64,000 nt of DNA from Actinomycetospora sp. NBRC 106378 (GCF_030269685.1 NZ_BSTT01000014.1:62001-126000), one strand, 5' to 3'; positions 28,036 to 36,894 are shown, numbered from the stretch's first letter. Translations and numbers: made by a program. Notes: a model not told the origin generated them from the letters alone.

Positions 28036-29244
28036 CTACCCGAAGGCCAGCACCGACGCGGTGAAACCGTGCAGGTGGTTCCTCGACGCGACCGGCCCGA
28101 TCTCGCCGTCGGCGAAGAACCCGGCGACGCGGGGCGCGAGGCCCCGCCGGATCGCCCGCACGTCGTGCGACGTGTCGTCCCCGAACATCACGCGACCGCG
28201 GCCGGTGCAGGAGAACAGCAGCGCGCCGCCGGCGGGGGCGTCCTCGGAGGTGAGCGCCATGAGGGCGTCGAGGTCCTCGCCGGCGGTCGACGCGTCGCGG
28301 ACGTGGAAGCGCACCGTGCGCCCGACCTCCACGATGTCCCCGACGGTGACCGTCCCGGCCTCCTCGTCGGCCCCGACCACGCCGCGGACCAGGAAGTCGC
28401 CACGCCCGTGCTCGTCGGCGTACTCGTCCATCGCGATCCCGAGGTGCAGGCCGCGCATCGCGAGGGCGGAGTCCTCCTCGCCGAGGTCGCGGAGGATCTC
28501 CTCGAGCTTGCGGTAGGCCGGCTGGCCCGCGAGCGACGTGAGCTGCGAACCCGACGAGCCGGTGACGGTCATCGCCGGGCCGATCGGCCGGCAGCCCTGG
28601 CTGACCAGGGTGCGCACGGACACGTCGCCCCCGAGGAGCACCCCGACGGCGCCGCGCTCGTGCACCTCGCCGTCGAGGAAGAGCCGGGCGCCGCCTGGGC
28701 CGGGTCGCGCCGGGCCGAGGGCCGAGCTGCCCACCGGCGCCGTGGCGAGGCCGCCGACGATCGGCAGACCCGGCAGCGCCTCGTCCGACCGTTCGACGAA
28801 GCCCTGCGCGGGGAACGTGAAGGGGTCGGCCAGCAGCACGGCCACGGCGTCGTCCGCGGCGGGCACCGGCATGCCGCCGACCGAGATGCCGCCCTCGTGG
28901 CGGGCGGCCTGCAGGTGGAAGGGGGTGACCCGCACGCCGGGGAGGGTGGCCGCCCACACCGCCACCGCCGGGGCGTCCTCGACGCCCCGGCCGTCCCCGA
29001 TCACCCCCGACGCCCGGCACCCGAGCGTGGTGGTGGCCCCCGCGATCTGCATCGCCTGCCGCCCGACGGCGGCCGCCACGTCCGGGTCGGGGTGCGAGAC
29101 GAACACCGACATCAGGTCGGGCCGGCGGCCCTGCAGGGGAGCGGTGGCAGCGGCCACGGCGGTCTCGGCGGCGGCCTCGAGGTCGGGCCCCTGGGCGAGC
29201 CCGTCCCCGAACGCCGAGGTCTGCGTGGTCGCGGCGTCGTGCAT
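28036..29244 (-). CDS. FIST domain signal-transduction protein
   Basis: 402 aa. FIST N (about 40-215; SVFVSHPDPDVAAAV, TTLGCRASGVIGDG) and FIST C (about 225-385; RGDFLVRGVVGADEEAGTV, ALLFSCTGRG, VAGFFADGEIGPVASRNHLHGFT). FIST domains are predicted sensors of small ligands, perhaps amino acids, and occur with chemotaxis or cyclic-nucleotide outputs; this one has no attached output domain. CATACT (29251-29256) stands 6 bp before the ATG, so leaderless. Divergent from rsfS. Confidence 0.9.
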   Translation of the reverse strand: MHDAATTQTSAFGDGLAQGPDLEAAAETAVAAATAPLQGRRPDLMSVFVSHPDPDVAAAVGRQAMQIAGATTTLGCRASGVIGDGRGVEDAPAVAVWAATLPGVRVTPFHLQAARHEGGISVGGMPVPAADDAVAVLLADPFTFPAQGFVERSDEALPGLPIVGGLATAPVGSSALGPARPGPGGARLFLDGEVHERGAVGVLLGGDVSVRTLVSQGCRPIGPAMTVTGSSGSQLTSLAGQPAYRKLEEILRDLGEEDSALAMRGLHLGIAMDEYADEHGRGDFLVRGVVGADEEAGTVTVGDIVEVGRTVRFHVRDASTAGEDLDALMALTSEDAPAGGALLFSCTGRGRVMFGDDTSHDVRAIRRGLAPRVAGFFADGEIGPVASRNHLHGFTASVLAFG

Positions 29245-29303
29245 GACCGGAGTATGAACGCCACCACCGACGGTGAAACCAGGGCAGCGGTAAGCTCACC
29301 GCG

Positions 29304-29687
29304 ATGGCCGCCACCGATCACGCGCGCCGCCTGGCCGAGGTCGCGGCCCTGGCCGCCGCCGACAAGCTCGCCCAGGACGTCGTCGCGATCGACGTCTCCG
29401 AGCGCCTCCCGCTCACCGACTGCTTCGTGATCGCCTCGGCGCCCAACGAGCGCCAGGTGCAGGCCGTCGTCGACAACGTCGAGGAGAAGCTGCGCGGCGA
29501 GGACGTCAAGCCCGTCCGCCGCGAGGGCACGCAGGAGGCCCGGTGGGTGCTCCTGGACTTCGGCGACGTCGTCGTCCACGTGCTGCACTCCGACGAGCGC
29601 GACTTCTACGGCCTCGAGCGGCTGTGGAAGGACTGCCCGCACATCGACCTGCCGGCCGAGGTCTCGCTGCCGCGCAGCGCGGAGTGA
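29304..29687 (+). CDS. rsfS: Ribosome silencing factor RsfS
   Basis: 127 aa. Binds L14 on the 50S subunit and blocks subunit joining when nutrients are short. Family motifs: DVVAIDVSERLPLTDCFVIASAPNERQVQAV, WVLLDFGDVVVHVLHSDERDFYGLERLWKD (landmarks at about 25-55 and 81-110). TAAGCT at 29291-29296 is 7 bp before ATG 29304, an unusually clear leaderless promoter. Followed by gpgP after 6 bp. Confidence 0.96.
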   Translation: MAATDHARRLAEVAALAAADKLAQDVVAIDVSERLPLTDCFVIASAPNERQVQAVVDNVEEKLRGEDVKPVRREGTQEARWVLLDFGDVVVHVLHSDERDFYGLERLWKDCPHIDLPAEVSLPRSAE

Positions 29688-29693
29688 GCTGAG

Positions 29694-30293
29694 TTGGTCG
29701 ACCGCATCGTCCTGCTCCGGCACGGACGGACCGCGTGGAACGCCGAGCGCCGCATGCAGGGCCGGCTCGACCCGCCGCTCGACGGGACCGGGGCGGCGCA
29801 GGCGGAGGCGACCGCACCCGGCGTCCGGGACCTCGGACCCGTCGTCGTGCTCGCCTCCGACCAGGCCCGGGCGTGGCAGACGGCGGCGGCGGCCACCGAG
29901 GGTCTCGACGTCGAGCCGCGCAAGGAGCCGCGGCTGCGCGAGACCGACGTCGGGCAGTGGCAGGGGCTCGTCGACCACGAGGTCGAGGCGGGCTGGCCCG
30001 GCGGGCTCGACGCCTGGCGGGGTGACGCGCACTTCCACCCGCCCGGGGGCGAGTCGCGCCACGACGCCTACCTGCGCGCACTGCCGGTGGTGCACGAGCT
30101 GCTCGACGCCGACCTCGACGGGACCGCGCTGCTCGTCGCCCACGGCGGCGTCATCCTGGCGCTGACCTGCGGATTCCTGGGCCTGCCCGCCGAGCACTGG
30201 GGCTCGCTCGCCCCCCTGGGCAACTGCCGGGCCGCGGTGCTGGAGTACCGGATCGACCGCTGGCGCCTCGCCCGGTGGGGCGCCGAGGCGTGA
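29694..30293 (+). CDS. gpgP: Histidine phosphatase, glucosyl-3-phosphoglycerate phosphatase-like
   Basis: 199 aa, branch 1 histidine-phosphatase fold: RHGRT near the N-terminus with the catalytic histidine, ETDVGQWQG, and the second histidine in LLVAHGGVIL. It sits after rsfS, where mycobacteria carry gpgP, whose product dephosphorylates glucosyl-3-phosphoglycerate in methylglucose lipopolysaccharide synthesis. The specific role rests on that synteny. TTG start at 29694, 6 bp after the rsfS stop, so translation is likely coupled. GTGA overlap with the next gene. Confidence 0.8.
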   Translation: MVDRIVLLRHGRTAWNAERRMQGRLDPPLDGTGAAQAEATAPGVRDLGPVVVLASDQARAWQTAAAATEGLDVEPRKEPRLRETDVGQWQGLVDHEVEAGWPGGLDAWRGDAHFHPPGGESRHDAYLRALPVVHELLDADLDGTALLVAHGGVILALTCGFLGLPAEHWGSLAPLGNCRAAVLEYRIDRWRLARWGAEA

Positions 30294-31075
30294 GCCTGCT
30301 GGTGCTGGGCGACTCGCTCAGCTTCCACGGGCCCCGCACCGCGCACCCGGTCGACGAGCCGCGGCTGTGGCCGCAGGTGGCCGGGGCGTGCCTGGGGGTC
30401 CGGACCGACCTGCACGCGGGTCTCGGCTGGACCGCCCGTCATGCGTGGACCGCCACGCGCACCGACCCGAGGGTGTGGGCGTCGGTGCGGACCGCCGACG
30501 CCGTGGTGCTCGGCGTCGGCGGCATGGACTCCCTCCCGTCGCCGCTGCCCACGGCCGTGCGGGAGCTGATCCCGGTGCTGCGCCCGCCGTCGCTGGCCGC
30601 GCGGGCCCGGCGGTTCTACCGGGACCGGCACGCGCGCCTGGTCCGGCTGTCGCGGGGGCGCCCGACGGCGCTGCCGCCCGCCGAGACGGTGCGGTGCCTG
30701 GAGCGCATCCGGGTGGCGGTGACGACGCTGCGTCCGCATGCCCCCGTCGTACTGCTGCTGCCCTCGGTGCACCGCGCGGCCCTCTACGGCGGGGTGCATC
30801 CCGGGCGGTCGGCGCACGTCGCCGCCATGCGGGCGTGGGCGGCGTCGTCGGGCGTGCGGACGCTGGAGGTGGCCCCGCTCGTCGTCGAGCACGTGCTGCG
30901 CGGGCACGGCAACCCCGACGGGATCCACTGGGGCTGGCCGGCCCATCGCGTGGTCGGGGAGGCGGTGGCCGAGCTCGTCCGGACGGAGCAGCGAGTTGTC
31001 CCCACCGGTACCGCGGACCCCGGTTGTCCACAGGACGAGGCGCTGACCTGGGAGGACGCCTCCCGGCGGTCCTAG
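30290..31075 (+). CDS. SGNH-fold protein, octanoyltransferase OctT-like
   Basis: 261 aa. GDS block LLVLGDSLSFHG at the N-terminus, glycine block GVGGMDSL, and a C-terminal DGIHW...H triad element (NPDGIHWGWPAH). Gene order nadD/rsfS/gpgP/this matches mycobacteria, where the fourth gene encodes the octanoyltransferase of methylglucose lipopolysaccharides. Orthology is inferred from position and fold. GTG start is chosen for the GTGA overlap with gpgP. Confidence 0.72.
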   Translation: MSLLVLGDSLSFHGPRTAHPVDEPRLWPQVAGACLGVRTDLHAGLGWTARHAWTATRTDPRVWASVRTADAVVLGVGGMDSLPSPLPTAVRELIPVLRPPSLAARARRFYRDRHARLVRLSRGRPTALPPAETVRCLERIRVAVTTLRPHAPVVLLLPSVHRAALYGGVHPGRSAHVAAMRAWAASSGVRTLEVAPLVVEHVLRGHGNPDGIHWGWPAHRVVGEAVAELVRTEQRVVPTGTADPGCPQDEALTWEDASRRS

Positions 31076-31085
31076 CGTCGGGCGG

Positions 31086-31898
31086 GTGACCCAGGAACCC
31101 CGGCTCCGGCTGCAGGCCGCCCTTCCCGACGACAGGTCGGTGCGGCAGGGCTGGCCCACGGCCCCGCCGGGGACGCCGGGGGCCGGCCTTGCCTACGACG
31201 AGGGGCTGCCGGCGGCCGAGCCGGTGCACGCGAGTGCCTGGGACCCGCCGGCACGGGGGACGGCGCGGTGGCTCCCGGCGTCGTGGGCGGCTGCGCGGTG
31301 GGACCCGGGGCGGTGGGGGGCGGTCGCGCTGGCGGCGGTCGTCGTCGTGGCCGCGGTCGTCGCGGGGATCGGCGTCTGGGGCGGGCGGCCGGTGGCGGAG
31401 CCGGTGCCGCCGCTGCCGGTGGTCGCGGGGGCGCCGTCGTCGTCCGCGGTGGTTCCGCCGGCCGGCGGACGGGTGGTGGTGCACGTGGCGGGGAAGGTCC
31501 GGCGGCCGGGACTGGTGACGGTGGCCGAGGGCGCCCGGGTCGGTGAGGCGGTGGAGGCGGCCGGAGGGCCGCTGCCCCGCGTCGACCTCACGTCGTTGAA
31601 CCTGGCCGCGCGGGTGGTGGACGGGCAGCAGATCGTGGTCGGCGCGCCGGCTGCTGCTCCGGTGGCCGCTCCGGCTGCTGGTCCTGCTGCTGCGCCGGCC
31701 GGGGACGGGAAGCTCGACCTGAACGCGGCGACCCTGGAACAGCTCGACGGGCTGCCCGGGGTCGGTCCGGTGACGGCGAAGAAGATCCTCGACTGGCGGA
31801 CCCAGAACGGCCGGTTCGCCGCCGTGGAGCAGCTCCGCGAGATCCCGGGGATCGGCGAGGCCCGGTTCGGCACGTTGCGCGAGCTGGTGCGGGTGTGA
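31086..31898 (+). CDS. comEA: ComEA-family DNA-binding competence protein
   Basis: 270 aa. A cytoplasmic proline-rich N-terminus, one transmembrane helix (about 78-100), an extracellular SLBB domain (about 130-180; VVVHVAGKVRRPGLVTV), an Ala/Pro linker, and a helix-hairpin-helix pair (about 208-268; LDLNAATLEQLDGLPGVGPVTAKKIL...IPGIGEARF) that binds incoming DNA. GTG start at 31086. comEC follows with a GTGA overlap. The 5' coding region (31121-31146) matches a dispersed intergenic repeat. Confidence 0.93.
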   Translation: MTQEPRLRLQAALPDDRSVRQGWPTAPPGTPGAGLAYDEGLPAAEPVHASAWDPPARGTARWLPASWAAARWDPGRWGAVALAAVVVVAAVVAGIGVWGGRPVAEPVPPLPVVAGAPSSSAVVPPAGGRVVVHVAGKVRRPGLVTVAEGARVGEAVEAAGGPLPRVDLTSLNLAARVVDGQQIVVGAPAAAPVAAPAAGPAAAPAGDGKLDLNAATLEQLDGLPGVGPVTAKKILDWRTQNGRFAAVEQLREIPGIGEARFGTLRELVRV

Positions 31899-34255
31899 GC
31901 GCGCCCGAGGAGCGACCCCGCCTCGACCTGCGGCTCGTTCCCGCCGCCCTCGGCTCCTGGGGGGCGGCGCTCACGGCGCTGGGCCTCGGGTGGGGGCCGG
32001 GCGTGGTGGTCGTGCTGGTGGCGCTGGGGGCGGTGGCCGTCGCGACGCGGCGTCGGGCCCGTCGCTGGGCGGCCGGGCTCCTGGCGGCGGGTGCGTGCGC
32101 GGCGGCGGTGGGCGGGGTCGCGTCCGCCGCGGCGTGGCAGGTCGCCGACCACCCGGTGCACGCCGCGGCGGCGACGGGGTCGGCGGCGACGCTCGAGGTG
32201 GTCCTCACCGACGATCCCGCGCCACTGCGATCGTCCGGGCTCGGCGGGCCCCGGGTGGTGGTGCGCGCCGACCTCGTCGCGGCGCAGACCGGCGGCGGAC
32301 GCTGGGCGGGCCAGGGACAGGTGGTCCTGCTCGCGCCCGCGGCGGGCTGGGTCGGGCTGCTCCCGGGGCAGCGGGCCACCGCGAGCGGGTCGCTGGCGGC
32401 GTCGTCCCGCGGGGACCTGACCGTGGCGGTGCTGCGCACCCGAGGCCCACCGCGCGACGTCGGCCCGGCGCCGGCCGTGCAGGTGGCGGCCGGGGACCTG
32501 CGGGCCGGGCTGCGCGACGCCGCCCGCGCGGTGCTCCCCGAGGACCCGGCCGGGCTGCTGCCCGGTCTCGTCGTCGGGGACACCTCCGGCGTCGGGCCCG
32601 ACCTCGCCGACGACTTCCGGACGGCGGGTCTGACCCACCTCACGGCCGTCAGCGGCTCGAACGTGGCCTACGTGCTGGGTGCGGTGCTCCTCCTGGTGCG
32701 GCTCGTGCGGCTCGGTCCGCGGACGGCGGCGGCACTCGCCGTGGTCGCGCTGGTCGGGTTCGTGGTGCTGGCGCGACCGTCGCCGAGCGTGCTGCGGGCA
32801 GGGGCGATGGGCGCGGTGGTCCTGCTGGCGCTGGCCCTCGGGCGACAGCGGTCGGTGCTGCCGGCGCTCGCCGCGACCGTGGTCGCGCTGCTCCTGGTCG
32901 ACCCGGCGTTGGCCACCGACGCGGGGTTCGCCCTCTCGGTGCTCGCGACCGGAGCGCTGGTGCTGCTCGCGCCGCCGCTGGTCGCCGCCCTGCGTGCGCG
33001 GCGGGTGCCGGCCGGGGTGGCCGAGGCCCTGGCGGTCCCGGTGGCCGCGCACGTCGTGACCGCGCCGGTCGTCGCCGGGCTCTCCGGCGAGGTGAGCGTC
33101 GTCGCGGTGCTCGCGAACCTGCTGGTGGCACCGGTGGTCGCGCCCGCGACCGTGCTGGGCGTGGTGGCTGCGCTGTGCGCGCCGTGGTGGACGTGGGGCG
33201 CCCACGCCGCGGTGTGGGCGGCCGGGCCGGAGGTGTCGTGGCTGGTGTGGGTCGCGCGGCGGTGCGCGGGCGTCGACGGGGCGACCGTGAGCTGGCCGGG
33301 CGGGGTGCCCGGGGGTCTGGTCCTCGCCGGTCTGGTGGTGCTCGGCGCGGTCGCCCTGCGGTGGCGGCGGGTACGGCTCGTGGCGCTGGCCGCGGCGATC
33401 GGGCTCCTCCTGGTGTTCGTCCCGACGCGCGTGGTGCCGGTGGGCTGGCCCCCGACGGGCTGGGCGATGGTGGCCTGCGACGTCGGGCAGGGGGACGCAC
33501 TCGTGCTCGCGACCGGGGAGCCGGGGCGGGCGGTCCTGGTCGACGCGGGGCCCGACGCGGGGCCGGTCGACCGCTGCCTCGCCCGGCTGGGGGTGCGGTC
33601 GCTCGCCCTGGTCGTGCTCTCGCACCTGCACGTCGACCACGTCGGCGGGCTGGCGGGTGCGCTGCGGGGCCGGTCGACGGGTGCGGTGGCGGTGGGTCCG
33701 GTGCGGGAGCCGGTCACGGCCCTGGCGCAGGTGACCGGGCGCGCGCGAGCGGCGGGAGCACCCGTCGTCGGGATGGAGAGGGGGATGGTGCTGCGGTGGC
33801 CCGGGCTCGTGCTGGAGGTGCTGGGGCCCGTGCATCCGAGCGCGCACGTCGACGGAGACGACGGGTCCCAGGTCAACGACACGTCGCTGGTCCTGCGGGC
33901 GACCACGCCGCTCGGGCGGGTCCTGCTGCCCGGCGACGCGGAGCGCTCCTCGCAGGACGCGCTGCTGGCCGCGGGCGTGGACCTGCGCGCCGAGGTGCTG
34001 AAGGTGCCGCACCACGGCTCGCGGTCCTCGCTGCCGCCGTTCCTCGTGGCTCCGGGCGCGCGGTTGGCCCTGGTGAGCGTCGGGCGCGGCAACTCCTACG
34101 GCCACCCGAACCCGTCGATCATGGGCCTGCTCGCCGGGACCGGCGCGTTGGTGCGCCGGACCGACGAGAGCGGGGACCTCGCGCTGGTGCCGGGACCGCG
34201 GGGTCCGGCGGTGGTCGCCCGGGGCGACCCGCTGCCGGACCCGCGCCGTCGCTAG
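31895..34255 (+). CDS. comEC: ComEC/Rec2 competence DNA channel
   Basis: 786 aa. N-terminal DUF4131/OB region, a competence membrane domain with many helices (about 215-510; LTAVSGSNVAYVLGAVLLL), and a C-terminal metallo-beta-lactamase domain (VACDVGQGDALVL; metal site HLHVDH at about 576-581; PHHGS). It would carry single-stranded DNA across the membrane and degrade the other strand. GTG start in GTGA overlap with comEA. Its 3' end overlaps the convergent thrC by 4 bp. Confidence 0.94.
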   Translation: MSAPEERPRLDLRLVPAALGSWGAALTALGLGWGPGVVVVLVALGAVAVATRRRARRWAAGLLAAGACAAAVGGVASAAAWQVADHPVHAAAATGSAATLEVVLTDDPAPLRSSGLGGPRVVVRADLVAAQTGGGRWAGQGQVVLLAPAAGWVGLLPGQRATASGSLAASSRGDLTVAVLRTRGPPRDVGPAPAVQVAAGDLRAGLRDAARAVLPEDPAGLLPGLVVGDTSGVGPDLADDFRTAGLTHLTAVSGSNVAYVLGAVLLLVRLVRLGPRTAAALAVVALVGFVVLARPSPSVLRAGAMGAVVLLALALGRQRSVLPALAATVVALLLVDPALATDAGFALSVLATGALVLLAPPLVAALRARRVPAGVAEALAVPVAAHVVTAPVVAGLSGEVSVVAVLANLLVAPVVAPATVLGVVAALCAPWWTWGAHAAVWAAGPEVSWLVWVARRCAGVDGATVSWPGGVPGGLVLAGLVVLGAVALRWRRVRLVALAAAIGLLLVFVPTRVVPVGWPPTGWAMVACDVGQGDALVLATGEPGRAVLVDAGPDAGPVDRCLARLGVRSLALVVLSHLHVDHVGGLAGALRGRSTGAVAVGPVREPVTALAQVTGRARAAGAPVVGMERGMVLRWPGLVLEVLGPVHPSAHVDGDDGSQVNDTSLVLRATTPLGRVLLPGDAERSSQDALLAAGVDLRAEVLKVPHHGSRSSLPPFLVAPGARLALVSVGRGNSYGHPNPSIMGLLAGTGALVRRTDESGDLALVPGPRGPAVVARGDPLPDPRRR

Positions 34256-35514
34256 AGGCCCAGGGCCTCGCGGACCGCCTTCGACGTCGCCGGGACCGTG
34301 GCCTTCGGGCCGACCTGGTGCTCGATGGCGTCGAGGGTCTTGAGCCCGTCGCCGGTGATGAGCAGGACCGTGTCGGCGTCGGGGTCGAGCTGCCCGGTCT
34401 CGACGAGCTTCTTCGCGTTGGCCACGGTCACGCCGCCGGCGGTCTCGGCGAAGACGCCCTCGGTGCGGGCGAGCAGGCGGATGCCGTCGCGGACCTCGTC
34501 GTCGGTCACGTCGGTGACGGCGCCGCCGGTGCGCCGGACGGTGTCGAGCACGTAGGGGCCGTCGGCCGGGTTCCCGATCGCCAGCGAGCGGGCGATCGTG
34601 TCGGGCCGCTGCGGCCGGACGACGTCGGTGCCCTCGCGGAAGGCGGTCGACACGGGGGAGCAGCCCGCGGCCTGGGCACCGAAGATCTTCCAGTCGGCCG
34701 CGTCGACGAGCCCGAGCGAGACCAGCTCGCCGTACGCCTTGTCGATCTTCGTGAGCTGGGAGCCGGAGGCCACCGGGATCACGGTCTGCGCGGGGATGCG
34801 CCACCCGAGCTGCTCGGAGATCTCGTAGCCCAGGCTCTTCGAGCCCTCGGCGTAGTACGGGCGGACGTTGACGTTGACGAACGCCCAGTCCTCCTGCTCG
34901 AACGCGAGCTCGGTGGCCAGGCGGTTCACGTCGTCGTAGTTGCCCTCGACGGCGAGCAGGTTGGTGTCGTACACGGCGGTCATGAGGACCTTGGCCCGCT
35001 CCAGCGAGGAGGGGATGAGCACGACCGAGTCCCACCCGGCGCGGGCGGCCGCGGCGGCGGTGGCGTTGGCCAGGTTCCCGGTGGACGGGCAGGCCAGGAC
35101 GGTGAAGCCGAGCTCGCGGGCGGCGGCGAGGGCCACGGCGACGACGCGGTCCTTGAAGGAGTGCGTCGGGTTGCCGGTGTCGTCCTTCACCCAGAGGTTC
35201 CGGATGCCGAGCTCGGCGCCGAGCCGGTCGGCGCGGATGAGCCGGGTGAAGCCCGGGTCCATGTTCGGGTGGTCCTCGACCGTGGTCGGCACCGGGAGGA
35301 GCTTCTTGTAGCGCCAGATCGACTTCGGGCCGCGCTCGATCTCCTCCCGGGTGATCGCCGGGAAGTCGTACGCGATCTCCAGGGGCCCGAAACACTGCGG
35401 GCACGCGAACTCCGGGGCGAGCGGGGTGCGGTGGCCGCAGGCGCGACACGAGAGGGCGGCGGCCGGGCCGAGGTCGTAGCCGGTCGACGTCCGGCCGGGC
35501 GCAGTCAAGGTCAT
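34252..35514 (-). CDS. thrC: Threonine synthase, zinc-ribbon long form
   Basis: 420 aa PLP enzyme: O-phosphohomoserine to threonine. The N-terminal zinc-ribbon has Cys23, Cys26, Cys38 and Cys41, the PLP lysine is Lys121 in NPTHSFKDR, and STGNLANATAAAAA is the phosphate-binding loop. It differs from the shorter ThrC of the hom-thrC-thrB operon. Preceded by a SAM-I riboswitch whose basal helix includes the Shine-Dalgarno, so translation should fall when S-adenosylmethionine is abundant. ATG at 35514, 11 nt after GAGGAG. Confidence 0.92.
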   Translation of the reverse strand: MTLTAPGRTSTGYDLGPAAALSCRACGHRTPLAPEFACPQCFGPLEIAYDFPAITREEIERGPKSIWRYKKLLPVPTTVEDHPNMDPGFTRLIRADRLGAELGIRNLWVKDDTGNPTHSFKDRVVAVALAAARELGFTVLACPSTGNLANATAAAAARAGWDSVVLIPSSLERAKVLMTAVYDTNLLAVEGNYDDVNRLATELAFEQEDWAFVNVNVRPYYAEGSKSLGYEISEQLGWRIPAQTVIPVASGSQLTKIDKAYGELVSLGLVDAADWKIFGAQAAGCSPVSTAFREGTDVVRPQRPDTIARSLAIGNPADGPYVLDTVRRTGGAVTDVTDDEVRDGIRLLARTEGVFAETAGGVTVANAKKLVETGQLDPDADTVLLITGDGLKTLDAIEHQVGPKATVPATSKAVREALGL

Positions 35515-35528
35515 GGAAGAGTGTTCTC

Positions 35529-35642
35529 CTCATCTTCCCCGCTCCGTGGCGGGTCGGAATTGGCACCGGTCTTGCGCGTTCAGATCCGCGCCGCCGGTTG
35601 CCGGGGTGTCGTCGGGCCGTTCCCTCTACCCCTCTGGATGAG
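35529..35642 (-). promoter_or_regulatory. SAM-I (S-box) riboswitch of thrC
   Basis: Read on the minus strand: P1 CUCAUC (35642-35637) pairs with GAUGAG (35534-35529). After P1 come AGAGGGG/CACCCC (P2) with GAGGGA and GGCCC, the core GGCAACC, P3 ACCGG/CCGGU, GGUGCCAAUUCC, a P4 hairpin CCCGC/GCGGG, and the closing GGAAGAUGAG. All are diagnostic S-box elements in the right order. The Shine-Dalgarno GAGGAG overlaps the 3' strand of P1. A competing helix between 35515-35520 and 35533-35538 would leave the Shine-Dalgarno in a loop, a plausible alternative state. Confidence 0.93.
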
Positions 35643-35781
35643 CCGTATGCAGTTGTCGGCGTCCGCCGGGCCGGGGCCCGGGGTCGCGCTACGGGCACGT
35701 TACGGCACCCGGAGCACACGGGGCCACCGCCGCGAGCGTTGCCCACGCCACGCTGTCGGAGGTCGGTGCGAGGATGAGGAC

Positions 35782-36783
35782 GTGCCACCGCGAGCCCGGA
35801 GCAAGCCCGTCGACGAACTGCTGCCGGTGCGGCTCGTCGTCGGCGACGAGGGCCTGCTCGTGGAGCGCGCCGTGTCCGCGGCGATCGTCGCGGCCCGCCG
35901 TCAGGACCCGGACGTCGAGGTCCGCACCCTGAAGGCCAACGAGATCACGGCGGGGGTGCTGGCCGAGCTGGTGAGCCCGTCGCTGTTCGCCGAGTCCCGG
36001 GTGGTGGTCCTCGAGGCGGCGCAGGACGCGAACGCCGAGGTCACCACCGTGCTCGTGGAGTACGCGAAGGCGCCGACCGACGGGGTCGCGCTGGTCGTCG
36101 TGCACCCCGGCGGCGCGAAGGGCAAGGCCCTGGTCGACGGGCTGAAGAAGGCCGGCGCGGGCGTGAGCGAGGCCGCGAAGTTCAAGCCCTGGGAGAACGA
36201 CCGGCGGGCCGACTTCGTCCGCACCGAGATCCGGCAGGCGGGCGGCGGCATCACGGGGGAGGCCCTGAACCTGCTGATGGAGGCGGTCGGGGCCGACCTG
36301 CGCGAGCTCGCGGCGGCCGCCTCCCAGCTGGTGAGCGACTCCGGGGGACAGGTCGACGCGGACTCGGTGCGGCGCTTCCACCGCGGGCGGGCCGACGTGA
36401 CGGGGTTCGCGGTGGCGGAGAAGGCGGTGTCGGGCGACCGGGCGGGCGCGCTCGAGGCGCTGCGCTACGCCCTCGACACCGGGGTGCCGCACGTGCTGGT
36501 GGCCGACGCCCTGGCCGACGCGGTGCGCACGATCGCGAGGGTGTCGGCGGCGGGGCGGGGCGACCCGGGGGCGCTCGCGAGCCGGCTGCGGATGCCGCCG
36601 TTCAAGGTGAAGAAGGCGATGGGCCAGGCCCGCGGCTGGGACGCCCCGGGCCTGACGCGCGCGATGGCGCTGGTCGCGGACGTGAACGCCGACGTCAAGG
36701 GCGTCGCGGCCGACGCCTCGTACGCCCTGGAGCGGGCGACCTCGGAGCTCGCGGAGCTGGCCGGGCAGTCGCGCCGGCGCTGA
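35782..36783 (+). CDS. holA: DNA polymerase III delta subunit
   Basis: 333 aa clamp-loader subunit. N-terminal PVRLVVGDEGLLVERAV, SLFAESRVVVLEAAQ, ADVTGFAVAEKAVSGDRAGALEALRYAL and LASRLRMPPFKVKKA are typical of HolA. The frame is open for kilobases upstream on this strand, so the start rests on context: GTG at 35782 with GAGG at 35770-35773. Position after comEC and before rpsT is conserved in actinobacteria. Confidence 0.93.
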   Translation: MPPRARSKPVDELLPVRLVVGDEGLLVERAVSAAIVAARRQDPDVEVRTLKANEITAGVLAELVSPSLFAESRVVVLEAAQDANAEVTTVLVEYAKAPTDGVALVVVHPGGAKGKALVDGLKKAGAGVSEAAKFKPWENDRRADFVRTEIRQAGGGITGEALNLLMEAVGADLRELAAAASQLVSDSGGQVDADSVRRFHRGRADVTGFAVAEKAVSGDRAGALEALRYALDTGVPHVLVADALADAVRTIARVSAAGRGDPGALASRLRMPPFKVKKAMGQARGWDAPGLTRAMALVADVNADVKGVAADASYALERATSELAELAGQSRRR

Positions 36784-36801
36784 TCGCCTCGACCGGCCGC
36801 G

Positions 36802-36857
36802 CGAGGGTCACGTGAGGCATGGCTCGGGGCCCACGGGCCTGCCTGGTGTGCATCTCG
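36802..36857. repeat. 56-bp palindromic element, copy 4
   Basis: Same length and ends as the 19-kb copies: left arm CGAGGGTCACGTGAGGCA, right arm TGCCTGGTGTGCATCTCG, with a different core. It starts 18 bp after holA, between convergent holA and rpsT. Confidence 0.85.
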
Positions 36858-36894
36858 CGGCGGCGCGTCGCGACACTGCCGGCCGGTCGCCGCG

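Noticed and set aside
31193-35788. 1531-residue minus-strand open frame across comEA-comEC-thrC
   Set aside because: Low-complexity Arg/Pro/Gly translation opposite comEA/comEC and out of frame with thrC; typical of GC-rich DNA with few stop codons.
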